Part shown: positions 6,773-12,018 of the stretch, piece by piece
Layout: each line of letters starts with the position of its first letter
Numbering within the stretch: position 1 is the stretch's first letter
Source of the DNA: an uncultured Eubacteriales bacterium
Lineage (GTDB): Bacteria; Bacillota; Clostridia; Oscillospirales; Acutalibacteraceae
Assembly (NCBI GenBank): GCA_900321595.1
Contig: ONWP01000092.1
Span: forward strand, 1 to 13,924
Length of the DNA: 13,924 nt
Direction: 5' to 3'
Position numbers and translations under genes: made by a program
Notes under the pieces: model-generated
Databases searched by the model: none
Seen by the model: the letters and a program-made list of their open reading frames with translations, nothing else
Told to the model about the DNA's origin: nothing

Positions 6773-7816
6773 TCAGAATGTGGTAAAGCGGTAGACAGTC
6801 GTACTGCGGAATGTTTCGCCTTTTTTGACAAGACAGGACGGGAAGTTCGGGTGGTTCGGCGTATCCGGATAGAACTGGGTCTCCAGACAGAAGGAGCACC
6901 GCTTGTTGAGCGGTTTATTCCCTTTTCCGAGCGCGCCGGCCAGGAAGTTGCCGGCATAGAACTGAACGCCCGGCAGGTCTGTCAAAACCTCCATCATGCG
7001 GCCGGAACCGGGCTCCTTCACCGTGGCGCAGAGCCTCAGGGTGCCGTCGAAGCCGCGAATGCAGAAATTATGGTCGTAACCGCCTGTGAGCGCAAGCTGT
7101 TCGCAGTCGTCGATGTGATCGCCGATTCTGGTAAAGGCGCGCAGGTCAAAAGGCGTGCTGTCCACGCTCTTCAGTTCGCCGGTCGGAATGCTGAATGCGT
7201 CGACAGGCGTAAAGCAATCGGCTTCGATCCGGATCAGGTGATCCGCGTTCGTGTCGGAATCCTGTCCGGCCAGATTGAAATACGCATGATTCGTCGGATT
7301 GATATAGGTATCCGCATTGGTTTCTGCGTTGTATTCAATCTTCAATTCATTTTCGTCTGTTAAAGTAAACGATACAGAGAAGGTCATGTCACCCGGGAAG
7401 CCGCCGACGCCGTCTTTTCGCGCGATGGTCATACGAACGGTGTGATCGTCAACGATCTCTGCAGACCATACGCGGCGGCTCAGTTCGCCTGCGCTGTGCA
7501 GATTTGTGACGCCTTTTTCGTTGGGAATCAGCGAATACTCTGATCCGTTCAGCGTGAATTTCGCGTTCGCGATGCGATTCGCGTATGGCGCGACTGTCAT
7601 CCCCTGATAATTGCATCGCTCCACGAAGCCCTCCAGATCGTCGAAGCTGCGCAGCACGTCTTCCGTTTTCCCGTTTCTGTCAGGGACGAAGAGCTCTGCG
7701 ATCGTTGCGCCGTATGTGATCACAGAGACCTTCGCGCCGCTCTTGTTCGTGATCACGTATTTTTCGACGGATTCGCCTGCGGACAGCGCTCCGAAAGAAA
7801 GTTTTTCAACAGACAT
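6773..7816 (-). CDS. galM: Aldose 1-epimerase (galactose mutarotase)
   Basis: Interconverts alpha and beta anomers of galactose/glucose-type aldoses in the cytoplasm, feeding hexose catabolism. The protein has 347 residues, normal for the family. Visible signature positions are YANRI (Arg81), NLH (His107), TNHAYFNL (His177), GGYDHNF (Asp248) and LETQFYPD (Glu312), matching the catalytic His/Glu and sugar-binding Arg/Asp of GalM. The usual LHGG reads LHSAG. The ATG at 7816 was chosen because AAGGGG lies 9 bases upstream and the protein then begins as the family does. The frame stays open for another 129 codons upstream but runs through the promoter and antisense to the next gene. It is the first gene of the minus-strand operon, with thyX 18 bases downstream. 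No other galactose gene is visible. Confidence 0.95.
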   Translation of the reverse strand: MSVEKLSFGALSAGESVEKYVITNKSGAKVSVITYGATIAELFVPDRNGKTEDVLRSFDDLEGFVERCNYQGMTVAPYANRIANAKFTLNGSEYSLIPNEKGVTNLHSAGELSRRVWSAEIVDDHTVRMTIARKDGVGGFPGDMTFSVSFTLTDENELKIEYNAETNADTYINPTNHAYFNLAGQDSDTNADHLIRIEADCFTPVDAFSIPTGELKSVDSTPFDLRAFTRIGDHIDDCEQLALTGGYDHNFCIRGFDGTLRLCATVKEPGSGRMMEVLTDLPGVQFYAGNFLAGALGKGNKPLNKRCSFCLETQFYPDTPNHPNFPSCLVKKGETFRSTTVYRFTTF

Positions 7817-7849
7817 AAATTTTATCCCCTTTATAACGAATTCCCATAA

Positions 7850-7878
7850 ATTATAGCGCTTTATTGCGCTGTAGTCAA
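7850..7878 (-). promoter_or_regulatory. Sigma-A promoter for the galM-to-clpE operon, with inverted repeat in the spacer
   Basis: On the minus strand the -35 TTGACT lies at 7878-7873 and a perfect -10 TATAAT at 7855-7850, with 17 bases between them. Transcription should start near 7843, giving a leader of about 27 bases to the galM ATG. A 5-base inverted repeat (AGCGC, six bases, GCGCT, 7855-7870) fills most of the spacer and could be a repressor site, though GC-rich short repeats arise by chance. It is the only strong promoter I see for the six minus-strand genes. Confidence 0.78.
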
Positions 7879-7916
7879 CACAAATCTTTTCATGCTTACA
7901 GAATTGCCCGGACAGG

Positions 7917-7945
7917 TTGACATTCCGCGCTTTTATTGTTAAAAT
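7917..7945 (+). promoter_or_regulatory. Extended -10 promoter for the FHA-SEDS-PBP-ABC operon
   Basis: A perfect -35 TTGACA at 7917-7922 is followed after 17 bases by TAAAAT at 7940-7945, preceded by the extended -10 dinucleotide TG (7937-7938). Transcription should begin near 7952, at the ribosome binding site AGGTGA (7952-7957), leaving only about a dozen bases before the ATG at 7964. The second TATAAT at 7945-7950 has a 22-base spacer to this -35 and would start too close to the gene. The galM promoter lies back to back, with the two -35 boxes 38 bases apart. Confidence 0.72.
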
Positions 7946-7963
7946 ATAATTAGGTGATTGTTG

Positions 7964-8620
7964 ATGTATTTTGAAGCGTTTAACAGCGTTCCGATCCAGG
8001 CCGTGCTGTTTCTGCTTTTGGCCTTTGCGCTGCTGGTCTGCGTTCTGTCTCTGTTTATCCGGCCCGCAAAACGAACGATACGCGCAAGCCTGGTCGACGG
8101 TGAGACCGGGCATATTCTTGATATTTCCCGCGCCGAGACGTCGATCGGCCGATCCTCGACCTGCGACATCGCGCTGCCGGATCCGAGCGTGTCGCGATTT
8201 CATGCGGTGCTGTCCATGCGATCAAAAAGCTGGATGATCTTTGATACGAATTCCACAGCCGGCGTTGAAGTCAACGGACAGAAGATCGATAAAAAGGCGG
8301 ATCTGCACGACGGCGATCTGGTGCGTTTCGGCAATGTAGAGTTTATTTTCTATTCAACGGCTGTTACGACCCAACAGACAGTCGTTCCGCGCACGCGGCA
8401 GCCGGACGCCGGCGCACGCCCGCAATACCGCCGCAAGTATACGACGCAGCGCCAGCGCGCACAGCAGCAGCCCGGTCAGCAAATGCCGACTCAACCGCAG
8501 CAGCAATATCGGCAGCCGCCCGCGCAGCAGCAATACCGGCAGCCGCCGAATCAGCAGACAGTCGGCAGAACGTATCGTCAGCGCACACCGGATGAGATCC
8601 GGCGAAGCAAGAGACCCTGA
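7964..8620 (+). CDS. Membrane-anchored FHA-domain protein with Gln/Pro-rich tail
   Basis: A 218-residue protein. Residues about 11-33 form one membrane segment followed by RPAKRTIR, so by the positive-inside rule the rest is cytoplasmic. An FHA domain covers about 40-132: IGR (61-63), SRFH (77-80) and VNG (103-105) match the phosphothreonine-binding signature. The loop normally reading S-x-N-G reads S-T-A-G (97-100), so the conserved Asn is Ala. Residues about 147-218 are a basic, Gln/Pro-rich, probably disordered tail with two copies of QQQYRQPP. FHA proteins bind phosphothreonine peptides, and in actinobacteria FhaB/FipA-type proteins link Ser/Thr kinases to cell-wall synthesis. The next genes here are a SEDS protein and a PBP, so a scaffold for that pair is a reasonable inference. 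The ATG at 7964 has AGGTGA six bases upstream; the TTG codons just before it are too close to that site. Confidence 0.9.
   Translation: MYFEAFNSVPIQAVLFLLLAFALLVCVLSLFIRPAKRTIRASLVDGETGHILDISRAETSIGRSSTCDIALPDPSVSRFHAVLSMRSKSWMIFDTNSTAGVEVNGQKIDKKADLHDGDLVRFGNVEFIFYSTAVTTQQTVVPRTRQPDAGARPQYRRKYTTQRQRAQQQPGQQMPTQPQQQYRQPPAQQQYRQPPNQQTVGRTYRQRTPDEIRRSKRP
8498..8547 (+). repeat. Tandem 27-base repeat in the FHA protein tail
   Basis: Two 23-base blocks at 8498-8520 and 8525-8547 are identical except for one T/C third-position difference. They are spaced 27 bases apart, so the frame is kept and the protein repeats a nine-residue unit (QQQYRQPP plus A or N). This is a candidate site for length change by recombination or slippage. 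Confidence 0.85.
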
Positions 8621-8634
8621 AGAGGAAGAGCAAA

Positions 8635-9915
8635 TTGGAAACGACAAAGAATACGAAGATGTACTTCGGACGCCCGGGCAGTATGTACGGTCTCATCAGC
8701 ATGACCGTATTGATTTGTATTACGGCGTATCAGGTCATCTTGAGTTATATGGTACTCCGGGACGATGAAGAACACTTTGTAGAGTTTTTCATCTATTTCG
8801 GCGTTCTGATCGCAATAGAATGGGTATATTATGTTGTGGTCGGCATCGTGATGAATCGGCATGTCAGTGTGGAGCTGATCGCGTTCGCGCTGTCAAGTAT
8901 CAGCCTGTTTCTGACGGCGAGCATCTCCCCCGGCGTCGCGAAAACACAGTTTGCGGCGATCATTCTGGGGCTCGGTGTGTTTGTCTTTATGATCGAGTTT
9001 ATGAAAAGCACGACCCGAACAGCGGCGATGCGCCTGCCGATGGCGTTTGCCGCGGTCGGGCTGCTCGCGTTTACGCTTGTCTTTGCCCGTTACACAAACG
9101 GCGCGAAAAACTGGATCTATATTGGCGGTCTTTCGATCCAGCCTTCCGAATTCGTGAAGATGGCGTTCATCTACGTCGGCGCTGCAACGCTTGACAAGCT
9201 CCAGTCAACGAGAAGTCTGACCTTGTATATTCTGTTCGCCGTCTCATGCGTCGGTCTGCTTGGGCTGATGGGCGATTTCGGAACTGCGCTGATTTTCTTT
9301 TCCGCGTTCCTGATCATGGCGTTTATGCGGTCCGGCGACTATCGAACCATCATTATGATCTGTGCGGCGGCTCTGATCGGCGGTATCATAATTCTGATGC
9401 TGAAGTCATACATTTTAGACCGTTTCAAGACTTATCGGCACATTTGGCAATACATCAATGAGGGCGGTTACCAGCAGACAAGATCGCTCGTGTACGCTGC
9501 AAGCGGCGGATTCTTCGGAATCGGCATCGGCAACGGGTACCTGCGGGACGTCTTTGCCGCAAGCGAGGATCTGATCTTCTGTCTTGTCTGTGAAGAGCTC
9601 GGCATGCTGACCGGATTTCTGATCGTGATCGTGTTCTGCCTTATCGCGCTTGGCGCCGCGTTTAACGCGAGATACGCGCGATCCTCGTTCTTTACCATCG
9701 CATCCTGCGCAGCGGCCGGCATGCTTCTTGTTCAGACGGCGCTGAACGTTTTCGGCGTCACAGACTTTCTTCCACTGACAGGCGTCACACTGCCGTTCGT
9801 GAGCCAGGGCGGTTCCAGCATGATCTGTTCCTGGGGATTGATCGCGTTTATCAAAGCCGCCGATACCCGCGCGTACGGCATCAAAATCAACAGACCGGGA
9901 GGCTCGCGCAGATGA
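8635..9915 (+). CDS. SEDS-family peptidoglycan glycosyltransferase (RodA/FtsW/SpoVE)
   Basis: A 426-residue polytopic membrane protein expected to polymerise lipid II into glycan strands together with a class B PBP. Repeated hydrophobic segments run through about 18-405. Family landmarks are GAKNW...QPSEFVKM (156-176), MGDFGTALIFF (about 212-222), the extracellular loop SEDLIFCLVCEELG (310-323) with Asp312 at the position of the catalytic SEDS aspartate, and LPLTGVTLPFVSQGGSSM (379-396). The start is a TTG at 8635 with AGAGGA 8 bases upstream; the next ATG (8659) has no ribosome site. It sits 14 bases after the FHA gene and overlaps the PBP start by 4 bases (ATGA). RodA (elongation) versus FtsW (division) cannot be settled by eye. 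The FHA-SEDS-PBP order resembles the actinobacterial fhaB/rodA/pbpA cluster. Confidence 0.93.
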   Translation: METTKNTKMYFGRPGSMYGLISMTVLICITAYQVILSYMVLRDDEEHFVEFFIYFGVLIAIEWVYYVVVGIVMNRHVSVELIAFALSSISLFLTASISPGVAKTQFAAIILGLGVFVFMIEFMKSTTRTAAMRLPMAFAAVGLLAFTLVFARYTNGAKNWIYIGGLSIQPSEFVKMAFIYVGAATLDKLQSTRSLTLYILFAVSCVGLLGLMGDFGTALIFFSAFLIMAFMRSGDYRTIIMICAAALIGGIIILMLKSYILDRFKTYRHIWQYINEGGYQQTRSLVYAASGGFFGIGIGNGYLRDVFAASEDLIFCLVCEELGMLTGFLIVIVFCLIALGAAFNARYARSSFFTIASCAAAGMLLVQTALNVFGVTDFLPLTGVTLPFVSQGGSSMICSWGLIAFIKAADTRAYGIKINRPGGSRR

Positions 9916-11288
9916 GAACGATCAATAAACGCATTCTGGTCGTGGTGATCGCCGCAGTCGTTATGCTTCTTGCGACGGACATCCTCATGTGGTCGATGTT
10001 TTCCCATGCGGAGGAGTACGCACTTCACTCAATCAACGACCACCTGTTTGACGCGGGTGTTTTGAAGAACGCTGGCAATATCATTGACAAGAACGGAATG
10101 ACGCTGGCGACCTCCGTTGACGGTGAGCGCATCTACGCGGACGACAGCTCGATCCGCAAGGCGCTTCTCCATGTGATCGGCGACGACGCGGGCTTTATCG
10201 ACGGCGGGCTACAGGATACGTTCCGAAAGGAGCTTTGCGGCTACAGCGTCGTTTACGGGATCAATCAGAACGCGAACAATTCCATTCGGCTGACGCTTGA
10301 CGCAAAACTCTGCGGGCTTGCGTACGATCTTCTGGATGGATACAAGGGATGCGTCGGCGTACAGAATTATAAGACGGGCGAAATCGTCTGTCTGGCGTCG
10401 AGCCGCTCTTATGATATTTACGATAAGCCGACAGAGGCGATCGAAGAGAACGAGGACAATGTGTACGACGGCATTTACATCAACCGTCTGTTCGGCGGTC
10501 TCTATACGCCGGGATCTGTTTTCAAATGCGTGACAGCGATGGCCGCGCTGGAGAATCTGGACGACCCGTGGGATATGACGTTTTACTGCGACGGAACGTA
10601 TCATACCGCCGACGGCGACGTGATCTGCCACGACGTGCATGGCGAGGTCACGTTCCGGGAAGCGCTGAATCAATCCTGCAATGTCGCGTTTGCACAGATC
10701 GCCGAACGCGTCGGGCTGGAAAATCTGAATGCCGCGTTTGTAAAAGCCGGGCTTGACCGGTCGGTATTGACGACAGACAGGATCAGAACCGTTTCGGGTA
10801 TGTTCAATCCGGGCGTGACAAATCCGCAGTCTGAACTCGGCTGGGCCGGGATCGGTCAATCGACGACGCTTGTCAACCCCTACGCGTTTCTCAACTTCAT
10901 GTGCGCGATCGCGAATGGCGGCACCTGTAAGCAGGGCTATTTTGTAAACTACGCGGACGACGGCAACGGCAAAAAGATCTATGAAACGCAGGCGGTCGAT
11001 TCCGAGATCGCTCTGAACCCCGACACGGCGTCCGATCTGCGGGATCTGCTGCGCAGCGACGTTTCAGATTATTACGGCGACGATATGTTCGGCGACGTTA
11101 CGATGTGCGGCAAGACCGGTACGGCGGAAAAAGACAATGAAAAATCCACGGCATGGTTTGCCGGATTCTCGAATGAGGACGATTTTCCGTATGCGATCGT
11201 CGTTGTTGTTGAGGACAGCGGCGGCGGATTGACATACGCAGCGCCGATAGCGTCGCGTGTGCTTAACGAGCTCTATTACAGCGATTGA
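9912..11288 (+). CDS. Class B penicillin-binding protein (D,D-transpeptidase, PbpA type)
   Basis: A 458-residue membrane-anchored transpeptidase that cross-links peptidoglycan outside the cell. One hydrophobic anchor (about 8-27) follows a short basic N-terminus. Residues about 50-135 form a small N-terminal domain without the long dimerisation module of PBP2/PBP3. The transpeptidase domain has all three catalytic motifs: SVFK (Ser202, Lys205) within TPGSVFK, SCN (255-257) and KTG (401-403) within CGKTGTAE. GWAGIGQ (310-316) is also typical. The size and domain plan resemble actinobacterial PbpA. Its ATG overlaps the stop of the SEDS gene, which fits a stoichiometric SEDS-bPBP partnership. 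Cysteines near the active site (206, 256, 399) are more frequent than I would expect for an exported protein, but their role is unknown. Confidence 0.95.
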   Translation: MRTINKRILVVVIAAVVMLLATDILMWSMFSHAEEYALHSINDHLFDAGVLKNAGNIIDKNGMTLATSVDGERIYADDSSIRKALLHVIGDDAGFIDGGLQDTFRKELCGYSVVYGINQNANNSIRLTLDAKLCGLAYDLLDGYKGCVGVQNYKTGEIVCLASSRSYDIYDKPTEAIEENEDNVYDGIYINRLFGGLYTPGSVFKCVTAMAALENLDDPWDMTFYCDGTYHTADGDVICHDVHGEVTFREALNQSCNVAFAQIAERVGLENLNAAFVKAGLDRSVLTTDRIRTVSGMFNPGVTNPQSELGWAGIGQSTTLVNPYAFLNFMCAIANGGTCKQGYFVNYADDGNGKKIYETQAVDSEIALNPDTASDLRDLLRSDVSDYYGDDMFGDVTMCGKTGTAEKDNEKSTAWFAGFSNEDDFPYAIVVVVEDSGGGLTYAAPIASRVLNELYYSD

Positions 11289-11301
11289 CGGGAGGAGCAG
11301 C

Positions 11302-12003
11302 ATGAGCTTTATTGAGGTAGAATCTGTTTACAAAACGTACCGGATGGGCGAAGTGACGATCAATGCGGCGGAAAACGTCACATTCTCCATTGAGCAGGGC
11401 GAGCTCTGCATGATCGTCGGCCCCAGCGGCGCCGGTAAAACGACGGTCCTGAATATTCTCGGCGGAATGGACGCCTGCAACGACGGGCGCGTTCGTATCG
11501 CCGGCGAATTGATCAGCGGATATAACGGACGGCGACTGACGGAGTATCGCCGTTACGACGTTGGCTTTGTCTTTCAGTTCTATAATCTGATCCCGAACCT
11601 GACCGCGCTTGAAAACGTGGAGCTTGCGACGCAGATCTGTGATAAAGCGCTCAATCCGGCCAAAATCCTGGAGGGCGTCGGACTCGGCGACCGGCTGAAC
11701 AATTTCCCTTCACAGCTGTCAGGCGGCGAACAGCAGCGCGTCGCGATCGCGCGAGCGCTTGCGAAAAACCCAAAGATCCTCCTTTGCGACGAGCCGACTG
11801 GCGCGCTCGATTACGCGACAGGCCGGCAGATCCTGGATCTGCTGCAAAAAACCTGTCATGAAACAGGCATGACGGTCATTATCATTACGCATAACCTTGC
11901 CGTCACGCCTATGGCTGATCGCATCATAACGATGAAAAACGGTCACGTAAGCAAAATCGAATTGAATGACCGGCCTCTTCCCGTATCGCGTATCGAATGG
12001 TAA
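11302..12003 (+). CDS. ABC transporter ATP-binding protein, LolD/MacB/FtsE class
   Basis: A 233-residue cytoplasmic ATPase that should pair with the FtsX-like permease encoded next. Walker A GPSGAGKT lies at 40-47, the Q-loop glutamine at 92 (VFQFYNLIPNLTALENV), the signature LSGGEQQ at 139-145 followed by RVAIARAL, Walker B ILLCDE at 159-164 (then PTGALD) and the switch histidine at 197 (ITHN). The segment VFQFYNLIPNLT is characteristic of the LolD/MacB (mechanotransmission) class rather than importers. The ATG at 11302 has GGAGG six bases upstream and begins with the family-typical FIEVESVYKTY. The frame is open back to 11257, but that part lies inside the PBP gene. It is 13 bases after the PBP stop and 15 bases before the permease. 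Confidence 0.94.
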   Translation: MSFIEVESVYKTYRMGEVTINAAENVTFSIEQGELCMIVGPSGAGKTTVLNILGGMDACNDGRVRIAGELISGYNGRRLTEYRRYDVGFVFQFYNLIPNLTALENVELATQICDKALNPAKILEGVGLGDRLNNFPSQLSGGEQQRVAIARALAKNPKILLCDEPTGALDYATGRQILDLLQKTCHETGMTVIIITHNLAVTPMADRIITMKNGHVSKIELNDRPLPVSRIEW

Positions 12004-12018
12004 CGGAGGACTGAAACC

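Noticed and set aside
7945..7950. Perfect TATAAT as the -10 box of the FHA operon
   Set aside because: The spacer to TTGACA would be 22 bases, and transcription would start at or after the ribosome site. TAAAAT at 7940-7945 with TGn and 17-base spacing fits better.
7817..8203. 129-residue upstream extension of galM
   Set aside because: The extension crosses the galM promoter and runs antisense to the FHA gene. The ATG at 7816 has AAGGGG at good spacing and matches the family N-terminus.
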